Source of the DNA: Saprospiraceae bacterium
Lineage (GTDB): Bacteria > Bacteroidota > Bacteroidia > Chitinophagales > Saprospiraceae
Assembly (NCBI GenBank): GCA_020628095.1
Contig: JAHDFP010000003.1
Coordinates: 230,739 to 294,738 of the forward strand
DNA length: 64,000 bases
Direction: 5' to 3'
Every line of letters starts with the position of its first letter. Positions within the stretch are counted from its first letter, which is position 1. The translations under genes and the position numbers were made by a program. The notes beneath the pieces are model-generated. The model was not told the origin of the DNA. It worked only from the letters and a program-made list of their open reading frames with translations, and did not search any database. This document shows positions 42,186-51,364 of this stretch, piece after piece.

Positions 42186-42344
42186 GTTTATGAGGTTTAC
42201 CTGACGATGGTGTCGCTTGCTATGTTCGACCTATTGTTATCTAAATGGATAAAAGTAAAAGGTGAGCCCGCTATGATTCCTTCTCGTTCTATAGTACTTG
42301 CGACAGAAAAGATTGACTAATGGTTAGTAAAGATTCGTTTCTAC

Positions 42345-43640
42345 CTACCGTCTTATAAGTCCCGCATAGAACGTATAATCCAATTCTTGCCCTCTACCAA
42401 AATTTGATGATCGCAGAGTAAAAGTCGCAGAGAGGCCATCATTATCAAAATCGCTATTCTTAGTGTCATCCATTCCCACATTGGGTTCTGTCATTCTATA
42501 TTTGTCGTCTAAAATGATTTTGTAATAATAATTTTGATCCTTGATGTAATCATAACATGTCGTCTTCCAGAATGCAGCGGCATAATCAGCCCTATTCCAG
42601 CTTTCAAATGTGTTTTCTAATTGATTCAATGACTGATTTACTACTTCTATTTCAACTCCCCCTATAAGTGGCTCTTCATTTTCTTTGAGACCATTTTCAT
42701 TTTCATCCAGCCATACGTATACTTCAGGACCTCTCCAGGGTTCTACATGACAATAATTAGTAAATCCAAAATCAATGTCATCCATTACCTCACTAGCTTC
42801 CAAATTAATGAATTCTGTAGTGCCATAACCAAATTGTAGATTAACTGTAGCAATATCAGAATTTCTCTGCTCATCACCTTTATTGAGTACAGGTTTCAAT
42901 AAAGCATGAGGGTAGTCAGGATTTGCTGGAAAATCGCATTCTATTGTGTATTCACCCTTAGGAATATTACTAAAAAAATAAAAACCATCAGAAGATGACG
43001 AAGTCTCCAAAAACAATTTTTCCTTTCTAGTTCTTAGATCTATACTATTCAACCTTAAGTTGACATTAGCTAATGGTAGGTCATTTTCATCTTGTATATG
43101 GTTGTAATAGCCGCTCCGATCTTTACTGTCCAGCCAGACATAATCACCGATCTGACCACCTTTGTGTATTCCGCAGTTTAATTTTCGCTGCTCATCCGTT
43201 CTATACACATCTGTTACCAGTTTACTATTTTCGTTTTTGAAGCTGTTAGCTATACCAGCTATAAATGAATTTCTCTCGGATAATACATAATCGTCTTGGT
43301 ACTCCTGAGGAAGGATAACCCGTAGTCGATAATTGATAGGAATGGAGGCATACATTTTATAATATCCTTGATCGTCAGTAATGACTTTACCGATGACCCA
43401 TCCTCTATCCGCATTGACGAATAAAACCTGAGCCTCACCAATTCCTGGTTCCTGTGCATCCATTATTCCATCGCCGTCTATATCTTCCCATACGCGGCCC
43501 AAAATATGAACGCCCGTCTGATGCCCATTGGAGTAATTAAAACTTTCTACTTGAGCACTCTTATCAATTAGAATATCCTCTTTATGACATGAGACAAGAA
43601 AGAGGACTAATAAGAAAAATATAATAGACTTATAAATCAA
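42345..43640 (-). CDS. SdrD B-like domain lipoprotein
   Basis: The 431-residue product has a lipoprotein signal (FFLLVLFLVSC, Cys about 18) and three SdrD-type B-like domains. These carry calcium-site patterns of the WEDIDGDGIMDAQEPGIGEAQV kind (near residue 50), YVWLDSKDRSGYYNH... (near 165) and VYVWLDENENGLKENEEPLIGGVE (near 300). These Ig-like domains form rigid surface stalks. It is the last of three related genes in tandem on the minus strand. Domain similarity to the next gene is obvious (YxMYASIxINxRLRVILP occurs in both), so they arose by duplication. Confidence 0.83.
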   Translation of the reverse strand: MIYKSIIFFLLVLFLVSCHKEDILIDKSAQVESFNYSNGHQTGVHILGRVWEDIDGDGIMDAQEPGIGEAQVLFVNADRGWVIGKVITDDQGYYKMYASIPINYRLRVILPQEYQDDYVLSERNSFIAGIANSFKNENSKLVTDVYRTDEQRKLNCGIHKGGQIGDYVWLDSKDRSGYYNHIQDENDLPLANVNLRLNSIDLRTRKEKLFLETSSSSDGFYFFSNIPKGEYTIECDFPANPDYPHALLKPVLNKGDEQRNSDIATVNLQFGYGTTEFINLEASEVMDDIDFGFTNYCHVEPWRGPEVYVWLDENENGLKENEEPLIGGVEIEVVNQSLNQLENTFESWNRADYAAAFWKTTCYDYIKDQNYYYKIILDDKYRMTEPNVGMDDTKNSDFDNDGLSATFTLRSSNFGRGQELDYTFYAGLIRR

Positions 43641-43696
43641 GGGTTACTAATGAAAGGAAAATAAAGTTTGAGTATCGATTCTAAGACTCACCGCAT

Positions 43697-44611
43697 TTAC
43701 ATTCTTTTGAATCCAAAGTCCACATCGTTCATATATTCTCCGACCTCTATTGTGAATATTTCTGACTTCCCTGCCTCGTCAAGATCAGCGTCGTAGATGA
43801 TACTGACTTTCTCTGAGTCCACTTGCTTATCACCGATATTAGGCTCTACGAAATCATATATTACGGGATTATCAACAACCATAAAATAGTTGCCTACTGC
43901 AATATCTTCGAAAATGTATCTACCATTTTCGTCGGAATTAGTAAAAGAGACGAAAGTCTCTTCTTGTGTATTATCGTCGTAAGAATACAGTTTGATAAAT
44001 ATATTGGATAATGGCATATCAGTCACATCTTGCTGATGCCTCAAGCCTCTGACAGGATTATCTAACCAGACTAAGTCACCTATGGCTCCTCCTAGATAGA
44101 TTCCACAATCAATTTGTTTGTTGAATTCCGTGCTGTATATTTCTGACACGATCCGGTCACCTTCCAGATAAAAATCACTATTGACATCAAATATGGAAGC
44201 CTGTGCCGTAGAAGGCGTCTGTGCAGGACCATTGACCATAGGATATTCGCTTAACCTTTCTGATAGTACATAGCCCGTCATATCTTCTGGTAGTATTACC
44301 CTTAATCTAAAATTGATCACTATGCTGGCATACATGATATATCTGCCCTCTTCGTTAGTCTCAACCTTTCCTATAATCCAGCCTTTGCTTGCATTGACAA
44401 AAAGCACCTGCGCACCTGCCACTCCTGGTTCATCTATATCTTGAATACCATTACCATTAATGTCATCCCATATTTTACCAGTTATATGAGCTCCTGATTG
44501 ACTCTGATTAGAATCTTCGAAGTGTTGCACCTGTGTATCAAAATCCAGTATTTCTTCTTTTTGACAAGAGAGTGTAAGCAATGGCAATAAGAGAATTAGG
44601 ATTTTTTTCAT
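43697..44611 (-). CDS. SdrD B-like domain lipoprotein
   Basis: Started at the ATG at 44611, the product is 304 residues and begins MKKILILLLPLLTLSCQKEE, a clear lipoprotein signal; an upstream GTG in frame would bury the signal. Two B-like domains follow: WDDINGNGIQDIDEPGVAGAQVLFVNA (near residue 47) and GDLVWLDNPVRG...DMPLSNIFIKLYS. The end, EIFTIEVGEYMNDVDFGFK, is the standard SdrD-B closing strand. It is the middle member of the tandem family and about 55 bp from each neighbour. The protein is probably surface-exposed and calcium-stabilised. Confidence 0.83.
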   Translation of the reverse strand: MKKILILLLPLLTLSCQKEEILDFDTQVQHFEDSNQSQSGAHITGKIWDDINGNGIQDIDEPGVAGAQVLFVNASKGWIIGKVETNEEGRYIMYASIVINFRLRVILPEDMTGYVLSERLSEYPMVNGPAQTPSTAQASIFDVNSDFYLEGDRIVSEIYSTEFNKQIDCGIYLGGAIGDLVWLDNPVRGLRHQQDVTDMPLSNIFIKLYSYDDNTQEETFVSFTNSDENGRYIFEDIAVGNYFMVVDNPVIYDFVEPNIGDKQVDSEKVSIIYDADLDEAGKSEIFTIEVGEYMNDVDFGFKRM

Positions 44612-44662
44612 GATGTTATCGTATATGATTTTGAGAAAATCGGTCTTTTTCACCTTACATAT

Positions 44663-45619
44663 CTACATTTTTATACCAGCATCAAAACTTAAATCTGTAG
44701 AAGGATCACTCATATCTATTACATCAGACCTTCCTACCAGATTCGGTGATGGTGACATAGTAGTAACGACATCACTGTCCTTTTTATGATCTCCGCCAAT
44801 ATTAGGCATAACAAACCCACTTATAGCCGCATCGTCTACTACATACTCTAAGATATACTTTCCTACTTGCAATTCTGTAAATAAATATGTTCCATTATTG
44901 TCGGTTGTTTTGCTAGAATAGAGTATTTCACCACTTTCTTCTACTAAATAGAGGTTTACAGTCGCTCCTTTGTAACCACCGTCCGCATTATCTTGTACAT
45001 CAGCATCAGACCCATTATCTATCCACAGCAAATTGCCTATAACACCTCCTTGGTATACTCCAAAATTGAGGAATCTACCATCGGCCGTGCTAAAAGTCGA
45101 TGATGTCAGTTTTCCATTTTCTCCAGTGATGCTATTGTCATTCTCTAGGGTAGAGGCGACATATCCGCCAGAGGGCATCTCTAGCTCTAAATAATAATTA
45201 ATTGTCACCGAAGGATTAAGAAAGAATTTACCGGCATTAGAAGTAGGTACAGCTCCTATAAGATTGCCATTATCAGCATTATAGAACTTGATCATAGCTC
45301 CTTGGACCTTTTGCTCATTATCATCTATAAGTCCGTCATAGTTCGCATCTAACCATACTGTTCCACTAATACCCTCTGGTTCTTCCTCCATATCGTCATC
45401 GTCCATATCATCGTCACTCATGTCATCATCGTCACCCATGTCATCATCGTCGTCATCCATATCGTCCATGTCGTCGTCGTCCATATCATCGCTATCATCG
45501 TCATCCATATCCATAGGGTCTTCCATCGGATCAGGATCAGTGGGATTGCCGTTATCAGTATCGTTTCCGCAAGCAAAAAATAGGAATGCGCAAAATAGAA
45601 GTAGGTTTAGTATTCTCAT
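44663..45619 (-). CDS. SdrD B-like domain lipoprotein with an Asp-rich linker
   Basis: The 318-residue product has a lipoprotein signal (LLLFCAFLFFACGND, Cys about 17). A linker of about 50 residues, almost only Asp, Met and Asp-Asp repeats (residues about 32-78), follows, then two B-like domains: GTVWLDANYDGLIDDNEQKVQGA (near 85) and GNLLWIDNGSDADVQDNADGG. The linker is encoded by a GAT/GAC/ATG microsatellite (about 45385-45520) that could change length by slippage. It is the first gene of the tandem trio. A divergent DUF2911 gene begins 293 bp away. Confidence 0.82.
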   Translation of the reverse strand: MRILNLLLFCAFLFFACGNDTDNGNPTDPDPMEDPMDMDDDDSDDMDDDDMDDMDDDDDDMGDDDDMSDDDMDDDDMEEEPEGISGTVWLDANYDGLIDDNEQKVQGAMIKFYNADNGNLIGAVPTSNAGKFFLNPSVTINYYLELEMPSGGYVASTLENDNSITGENGKLTSSTFSTADGRFLNFGVYQGGVIGNLLWIDNGSDADVQDNADGGYKGATVNLYLVEESGEILYSSKTTDNNGTYLFTELQVGKYILEYVVDDAAISGFVMPNIGGDHKKDSDVVTTMSPSPNLVGRSDVIDMSDPSTDLSFDAGIKM

Positions 45620-45778
45620 TTTTATTAAGGATAATGTTAATGATAAGACAGTTAGAAGTCTATTTACCCCTATTTATTGGCTTCAAAGATCAAGGGAAGG
45701 CTTGTTAAATGCTGTTTTTTAACATTTTACCGGATGGTCTTGTGAAATCGACCGTTATTTCACTAACTGAATCGATCC

Positions 45779-45799
45779 CTAACACAGTAAAAGTGTTAG
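45779..45799. other. Short hairpin in the SdrD/DUF2911 intergenic region
   Basis: CTAACAC and GTGTTAG are perfect 7-bp arms around a 7-nt loop in the 292-bp divergent spacer. No T run follows. It may be a protein-binding site; nothing else is visible in this part of the spacer. Confidence 0.35.
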
Positions 45800-45875
45800 A
45801 TTCTGTAAGCCGTTTTTCTTCCCCATAGAGTTAACATTACTATAAGATTTCCTCCTAACCAATATCTTCATTTAT

Positions 45876-45891
45876 TACGTAATATTACGTA
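45876..45891. promoter_or_regulatory. 16-bp perfect palindrome upstream of the DUF2911 gene, ArsR-operator-like
   Basis: TACGTAATATTACGTA equals its reverse complement and contains the 12-bp core CGTAATATTACG that is also in the operator at 15174-15189. It lies 20 bp before the start codon at 45912. A matching 12-mer is not expected by chance in 64 kb, so the same or a related ArsR repressor may act here. Confidence 0.55.
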
Positions 45892-45911
45892 CGAATCAAA
45901 ACGTAAATCAA

Positions 45912-46766
45912 ATGGCCGTACATTCCATAAGACTAACTACCCTACTTTTAATAACTCTCTTCTCCATTAATAACCTCTCTGCGCAGATCGGACAGCTCGC
46001 ACTCAGCCCAAACCAGACACTCAAACAATCTATTGCCAAAACTGACATAACGATAGAGTATAGTCGCCCTGCGATAAGAGGTCGGATAATCTTTGGTGAT
46101 CTTGTACCGTATGGAAAACTATGGCGTACCGGGGCAAATAGAAATACCAAAATCACTTTCTCAGAAAAAGTAATGATGGGAGATTCTATCGTTTCGCCAG
46201 GAACTTATGCTTTACTCACCATTCCAGAGAAAGATAGCTGGACTGTGTATTTGTATAATGAAACGCATCACTGGGAAGCACCATCTGATTTTTCTATGGA
46301 GAAGGTGGTCGCCCAGGCAGAAGTCAAACCGCAGACTCTTGACCATGTTGTGCATTCATTGACCATTATGCCGGAGAATATGACTAATGATGGTTTCGAT
46401 CTTTCTGTAAGTTGGGAGAAAACGAAGGTCTTCATTCCTATAAATCTTACGACCGAAGAAGCAATGTCCAAGCTCATAGACAACGTCCTATCAGGTCCTG
46501 ATGCAACGGACTATTATCATGCGGCGAGATATAGACTGCAATCCGGACGAGAGATAGACCAGGCCTTATTATGGATAGATAAAGCGATAGATATGACAGG
46601 AGAAGCCAAATGGTGGCAACTTAATATAAAAGCAGATTGCCATATAGAACTAAGACAAACAAACAAGGCCAAAGAAGTCATTGCTCAGGGAAAGGCCATG
46701 ACAAAAGATTCTGAGTTTGCTTATGGTTACTTTGAGCGATTAGAGAAAAAGCTCAATCGGCTATAG
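45912..46766 (+). CDS. DUF2911 family exported protein
   Basis: The 284-residue product has a signal peptide (residues about 1-26, ending NNLSAQ). The DUF2911 core is QTLKQSIAKTDITIEYSRPAIRGRIIFGDLVPYGKLWRTGANRNTKITF (near residues 40-90), and a C-terminal helical, TPR-like part runs from about 190 to 284. DUF2911 is common in Bacteroidota; the fold is beta-rich and its function is unknown. It overlaps the end of the convergent hemolysin III gene by 6 bp. A perfect ArsR-like palindrome sits just upstream. Confidence 0.87.
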   Translation: MAVHSIRLTTLLLITLFSINNLSAQIGQLALSPNQTLKQSIAKTDITIEYSRPAIRGRIIFGDLVPYGKLWRTGANRNTKITFSEKVMMGDSIVSPGTYALLTIPEKDSWTVYLYNETHHWEAPSDFSMEKVVAQAEVKPQTLDHVVHSLTIMPENMTNDGFDLSVSWEKTKVFIPINLTTEEAMSKLIDNVLSGPDATDYYHAARYRLQSGREIDQALLWIDKAIDMTGEAKWWQLNIKADCHIELRQTNKAKEVIAQGKAMTKDSEFAYGYFERLEKKLNRL

Positions 46767-47429
46767 TATATGTAGATATAAAAGGTACACCGCAACATAG
46801 TGAAAGATACTTCCGAGCATCACGAAAATATGCCAGTACAAATGATTGTATCTGATGGATTCCTTAGCATAGAAAATCGTACCACCCGAATAAAACAATC
46901 CACCAATTAGTACAAACAAAAATGAAATTCTCGGTACTGATTGGAAAAAATTCTGGATGTCTACTAGTAACAGCCATCCCATAGCCAAATAGATGAGCAG
47001 GGATAATAGCTGATACTTCTGAGTAAAGAACAATTTATATAAAGTGCCAGCACAGGCGATCGACCAGATTATGACGAAAAAGTTAAATCCGTTTTTGTCA
47101 ATCATAGACAAAAGCAAAAAAGGTGTGTACGTGCCTGCTATGAGATAATATATATTGATATGATCAATGGTCTGGAGTATGTTTTTGCCTTTGTGGTCTA
47201 TCATTTTGGCGAGGTGATAGATGGTGGATGCCGCGTATAAAGTCATCAGGCTAATACCAAAGAAGCAGGCAGATAATATGGCATAATCAGTATTTGATTT
47301 CATGGCAAGTCGGAGCAAAAAGACAAAACCTATGATACCCAATAATAATCCAATGCCATGACTGACAACGTTGAGCAATTCTTCTTGCTTTAGTTGTTTG
47401 GTTGTCTTTGCTCCTGTCATTATACTCAT
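46761..47429 (-). CDS. Hemolysin III/PAQR family membrane protein
   Basis: The 222-residue protein has seven hydrophobic helices and the family residues EELLNVVSHGIGLLLG (Glu and His near 17-24), YAASTIYHLAKMIDHKGKNILQTIDHINIYYLIAGTYTPFLL (near 70-110) and NHLYWHIFVMLGSIFHYVAV at the end. The conserved His and Asp residues form a zinc-binding site in related proteins (YqfA, adiponectin receptors), which suggests lipid-amide hydrolase-like chemistry. True hemolysis is not implied. Confidence 0.9.
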   Translation of the reverse strand: MSIMTGAKTTKQLKQEELLNVVSHGIGLLLGIIGFVFLLRLAMKSNTDYAILSACFFGISLMTLYAASTIYHLAKMIDHKGKNILQTIDHINIYYLIAGTYTPFLLLSMIDKNGFNFFVIIWSIACAGTLYKLFFTQKYQLLSLLIYLAMGWLLLVDIQNFFQSVPRISFLFVLIGGLFYSGGTIFYAKESIRYNHLYWHIFVMLGSIFHYVAVYLLYLHIL

Positions 47430-47481
47430 ATACCTTCTATAACTATATACCTGCCCAATATGTTATAAGCTCCTAGTTATT

Positions 47482-48040
47482 TTAGGCTTTATCGGAGCTC
47501 AAGGCTTGGATGCACCTTTCTCGGATACTCCATATCTCCTCTAAGTTGAAAGCCAGCTTTTCAGATTTTATCCAGTTGGACATGTACTTTTTATGGAAAT
47601 CGACCTTGTATTGACTAACCTGTGCTGGCTGTATAGTTTCTTCATATAGAATATCATCTATGAGATGGTCTAGATTGCTTTGAGGATTTGTAAAATCACA
47701 TTTTTGACCATCAATATCCAGATAGCAGTGTGCCTCTGGAATGTATTCTAAAGTATGTTCCGATAATGTATTTCCTTTTATAAATACATAGAATCAGGTT
47801 TACATTAGGTATACTGTTTCTGTCCGCAATAGATTTAAGTAAAGCATGTTTGGAGCTACAAGTACCGCAGTTTTCTCTTATTACCGTAGATAAGTCACTG
47901 CGGGAAGAACTCCGTCCATAAGGAAGATGCTGAATGTAAGAAATCGTAGTATGCCACGTGGATATGTTCTTATCTAATAATAATCCTGTGATATTATCAG
48001 ATGACATCAATTGGTATTGTTTCGATTGATACTTGGCCAT
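47482..48040 (-). pseudogene. Hypothetical protein with a single frameshift (about 185 residues restored)
   Basis: The frame from the ATG at 48040 is MAKYQSKQYQLMSSDNITGL ... ILCIYK. It is then shifted by one extra base in an A run on the minus strand (plus-strand CCTTTTATA near 47776-47781). Removing one base restores GNTLSEHTLEYIPEAHCYLDIDG and a further 90 residues to a stop at 47482. The total length of 559 bp is 3n+1, which confirms one surplus base. CGTCSSKHALLK and YIPEAHCYLDIDGQ give a Cys/His/Asp arrangement reminiscent of transglutaminase-like folds, but the family is not certain. A homopolymer error is possible. Confidence 0.65.
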
Positions 48041-48150
48041 TACATTTTCATTTAGACCATATAACTGCCTTTTTGTCTGCTATTATCTTCATTTATTATC
48101 ATTATGTCAGGGTTAATGCCCATAAATGGCTTTGGAACACATATTGACCA

Positions 48151-48176
48151 ACTTATAAATCTATAGATTTATAAGT
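48151..48176. promoter_or_regulatory. 26-bp perfect palindrome directly before lon
   Basis: The half-site ACTTATAAATCTA is followed at once by its reverse complement, giving 26 bp of perfect dyad symmetry. It ends 2 bp before the lon ATG. As DNA it could bind a dimeric regulator; as RNA it could fold back over the start codon region. No ribosome binding site is visible in it. Confidence 0.65.
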
Positions 48177-48178
48177 AT

Positions 48179-50596
48179 ATGTTTAAAGATTTAGAAATTC
48201 AAAGATTGGGAAGTGATGAGGTGCAGACGGAGATTATCCCGATGTTCGATATAACAGATGAAGAAAATGAAGATGGAAGCAAGAAAAAGAAGAAAATACC
48301 ATCCAAACTACCGATACTGGCTCTAAAGAATACCGTCTTATTCCCAGACGTGGTGATCCCTATTACAGTCGGTCGATCACGCTCGGTTATTGCGGTCAAC
48401 GAATCATTTGAGTCACATAAGATGATTGCTGTATTCGCTCAGAAGGTCACCAATGACGAAATACCAGATGACGAGGGATTATATGATATAGGTAGTATTG
48501 CACGGATAGTCAAAGTCCTAAAAATGCCAGACGGCACGACAACGGCCATCTTACAAGGTCTAAGAAGATGTCAACTCCAAAAATTAATACAGAAAGATCC
48601 ATATCTCTTAGGAGAAATAAAGCAAATCCCGACTATCAAAAACCCAAGTAAGGAATTTGACGCGACCCTAAGTTCTATAAAGGATAAAGCCAAGCGTATC
48701 ATCGAGTTATCTCCTCAGATACCCAAGGAGGCCACCATGATGCTTGAGAATATAAAGAGTGATGAATTCCTACTCAATTTCATCGCTTCTAATATGAATA
48801 TCAGTAAAGAGCACAAGCAGAGCATATTAGAGATCACCGACCAAACGGAAAAGGCCAATGATATACTCCGCAGAGTCATAGAAGAGTTGCAGATGGTGGA
48901 AGTCAAAGGTCAGATAGAGTCCAAAGTACGAGGAGATATAGAACGCCAGCAAAGAGATTACTTCCTTAACCAGCAGCTCAAGACAATACAGGATGAATTA
49001 GGTCAAAACCCGCAGACAGAACAAATACTGGAACTGGAAGAACGCGGTAAGAAAATGGATTGGCCCGATTACGCAGCCAAGCATTTCGATAAGCAAATGC
49101 AACGGACTAAAAGGATGAATCCACAAGTTGCCGAGTATTCTGTGATGATGAATTATCTAGAGCTTATGCTCGATCTGCCTTGGCAGACCTATACGGAAGA
49201 TAATTTTGATCTGAAAAGTGTCAAAAAAGTATTAGACGAAGATCACTATGGCCTGGCTGATGTTAAAGAACGCATCATGGAGCATCTGGCCGTGCTCAAA
49301 CTCAAAGGAGATATGAAGGCACCGATACTTTTATTAGTCGGTCCTCCAGGGGTAGGAAAAACGAGCTTGGGCCGTTCTATTGCCAGAGCCTTGGATAGAA
49401 AATTCGTTCGTATGTCTCTCGGTGGTCTGCATGACGAAAGCGAGATCAGAGGTCATCGTAAGACCTATATAGGCGCTATGCCAGGACGTATTTTGCAATC
49501 TATCAAAAAGAGCCAATCTTCTAATCCCGTTTTTATCCTTGATGAGATAGATAAGGTCGGTAAGGACTTCAGAGGTGATCCGTCTTCAGCATTGTTAGAA
49601 GTTCTTGATCCAGAACAGAATACAACATTCTATGACAATTATCTGGAACTAGATTATGATTTATCCAAGGTCATGTTTATTGCCACAGCTAATTCCTTAA
49701 ACACCATTCAATCTGCATTACTAGATAGAATGGAAGTTATACAAATAGATGGTTACTCGATAGAGGAGAAAATCGAAATCGCCAAAAAACATCTCATCCC
49801 TAAGCAAACAAAAGCTCATGGTCTAAAATCAGCCGATGCTAAACTGGCAAAAAAGGCCATCGCCAAAGTCATCAAAGAATATACGAAAGAGGCTGGCGTA
49901 AGGTCACTAGATCGTGAGATCGCTTCTGTTATGAGGAATATCGCTAAAAAGAAAGCGATGGAAGAGGATTATAATCCATCCATAACAGAAGATGATATAA
50001 AAGATATACTGGGGCCTTATAAATTCCCACCAGATAAATATGCCAAGATTTCTAGCTCTGGTGTCGCCATCGGACTAGCTTGGACAAGAGTCGGCGGTGA
50101 TATACTTTTTATAGAAACAAGTCTCGGTAAAGGAAAAGGCAAACTAACGCTCACAGGGAATCTAGGTGATGTGATGAAAGAATCCGCGACAACAGCATTG
50201 AGCTATATCAAGTCAAAAGCTGATGAGTTAAATATAGACCCTGAACAATTCGAGAAGACTGATGTACACATTCACGTCCCTCAAGGTGCTATACCTAAAG
50301 ATGGTCCGAGTGCAGGTATTACCATGCTGACCTCCCTAGTAAGTGCATTTAAAAATAAAAAGATCAAAAGTGGTATCGCCATGTCAGGCGAGATAACACT
50401 AAGAGGCAAAGTGCTCCCCGTCGGTGGTATAAAGTCCAAAGTATTGGCAGCTAAGAGATCGGGTCTTAAGACGATTATACTTTGCAAGGATAATGAGAAA
50501 GATGTCGAGCAAATAGAAAAGGACTTTATCAAGGATGTCAATTTCATATTCGTAGAAGAGATGCAGGAAGTCTTGCAGCATGTGGGTCTTTCATGA
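48179..50596 (+). CDS. lon: ATP-dependent protease Lon
   Basis: The 805-residue product has the full Lon layout. The N-terminal LAN domain begins PILALKNTVLFPDVVIPITVGR (near residue 45). The AAA+ domain has Walker A GPPGVGKTS (near 388) and Walker B PVFILDEIDKVG (near 445). The C-terminal Ser-Lys protease domain has the catalytic Ser in KDGPSAGITM (S711) and the Lys in GEITLRGKVLPVGGIKSKVLAAK. It degrades misfolded and regulatory proteins. It is preceded by a 26-bp perfect palindrome ending 2 bp from the start codon. The length is normal for Bacteroidota. Confidence 0.96.
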   Translation: MFKDLEIQRLGSDEVQTEIIPMFDITDEENEDGSKKKKKIPSKLPILALKNTVLFPDVVIPITVGRSRSVIAVNESFESHKMIAVFAQKVTNDEIPDDEGLYDIGSIARIVKVLKMPDGTTTAILQGLRRCQLQKLIQKDPYLLGEIKQIPTIKNPSKEFDATLSSIKDKAKRIIELSPQIPKEATMMLENIKSDEFLLNFIASNMNISKEHKQSILEITDQTEKANDILRRVIEELQMVEVKGQIESKVRGDIERQQRDYFLNQQLKTIQDELGQNPQTEQILELEERGKKMDWPDYAAKHFDKQMQRTKRMNPQVAEYSVMMNYLELMLDLPWQTYTEDNFDLKSVKKVLDEDHYGLADVKERIMEHLAVLKLKGDMKAPILLLVGPPGVGKTSLGRSIARALDRKFVRMSLGGLHDESEIRGHRKTYIGAMPGRILQSIKKSQSSNPVFILDEIDKVGKDFRGDPSSALLEVLDPEQNTTFYDNYLELDYDLSKVMFIATANSLNTIQSALLDRMEVIQIDGYSIEEKIEIAKKHLIPKQTKAHGLKSADAKLAKKAIAKVIKEYTKEAGVRSLDREIASVMRNIAKKKAMEEDYNPSITEDDIKDILGPYKFPPDKYAKISSSGVAIGLAWTRVGGDILFIETSLGKGKGKLTLTGNLGDVMKESATTALSYIKSKADELNIDPEQFEKTDVHIHVPQGAIPKDGPSAGITMLTSLVSAFKNKKIKSGIAMSGEITLRGKVLPVGGIKSKVLAAKRSGLKTIILCKDNEKDVEQIEKDFIKDVNFIFVEEMQEVLQHVGLS

Positions 50597-50670
50597 TTTT
50601 TTCGGGTTAAATTGCCGTTAAAAATTTGAACTACTGGAAGCACACACTTACTTTCATGGTTAATAGTATT

Positions 50671-51324
50671 ATGAAGTCAATCTATCTAAGTCTGCTCTTA
50701 TGTCTGTTATCCCATATAGCTTACGGACAACAAGAAGAAAAAAGGAAACTCATTCAGTTTTCTGGAGTTGTTGTCACGGCAGATGCTTATGGCGAAATGG
50801 TCCCTTTACCTTACACATCCATAGGGATCAAAGGCACTAATAGAGGGACTTATGCAGAGATAGATGGATTTTTCTCGGTCGTAGCCGCCGTGGGAGATAC
50901 AGTATCATTTGATAGACTGGGATATCAGACGGTAGAGCATATTATTCCCGACACTTTGGATTCTCAGTTTTATTCATGGTATCAGATTATGAGCGAGGGC
51001 GATTATTTATTACCCGAGGCAATGATCTATCCTTGGCCAGATGCTGACCATTATAAGATCGAATTCTTAGCATTGGATGTCAGCAACGAATTAAGAGAGC
51101 GTGCTAAGAAAAATATAGCCAAAGAAGTGCTAGATAAAATGCAAAGCGTCGTACCTCCTGATGGTACAGAAGCTTACTCTTTGCAACAATCACAGATCAT
51201 ACAAGAGTACAAATACTCAGGCCAGTATAAGCCGCAGAATATCTTCAATGTTGCCGCGTGGGCACAATTTATCAAGGCATGGAAAAGAGGAGATTTCAAA
51301 AATAAAAAGAAGAAGAAAGAGTAA
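50671..51324 (+). CDS. Carboxypeptidase-like regulatory domain protein, exported
   Basis: Started at the ATG at 50671, the 217-residue product has a signal peptide (MKSIYLSLLLCLLSHIAYGQ). A CarboxypepD_reg-like domain follows (FSGVVVTADAYGEMVPLPYTSIGIKGTNRGTYAEIDGFFSVVAAVGD, residues 27-75). Upstream start codons in frame add a non-signal stretch and are rejected. The C-terminal 100 residues are helical and charged, ending in poly-Lys/Glu. Its function is unknown, with a probable periplasmic or outer-membrane location. It lies 75 bp after lon and 41 bp before the GH109-like gene. Confidence 0.8.
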   Translation: MKSIYLSLLLCLLSHIAYGQQEEKRKLIQFSGVVVTADAYGEMVPLPYTSIGIKGTNRGTYAEIDGFFSVVAAVGDTVSFDRLGYQTVEHIIPDTLDSQFYSWYQIMSEGDYLLPEAMIYPWPDADHYKIEFLALDVSNELRERAKKNIAKEVLDKMQSVVPPDGTEAYSLQQSQIIQEYKYSGQYKPQNIFNVAAWAQFIKAWKRGDFKNKKKKKE

Positions 51325-51364
51325 ATCCGTGTAACTTAGGATTAATATAATCCGTAGTTACCCG

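Noticed and set aside
42207-42320. A 37-codon plus-strand frame between the terminator and the SdrD gene
   Set aside because: No ribosome binding site, no family similarity, and it lies in an apparently decayed region; chance cannot be excluded.
45420-45722. Ser-rich plus-strand open frame
   Set aside because: It is the complement of the Asp/Met-rich linker of the minus-strand lipoprotein gene.
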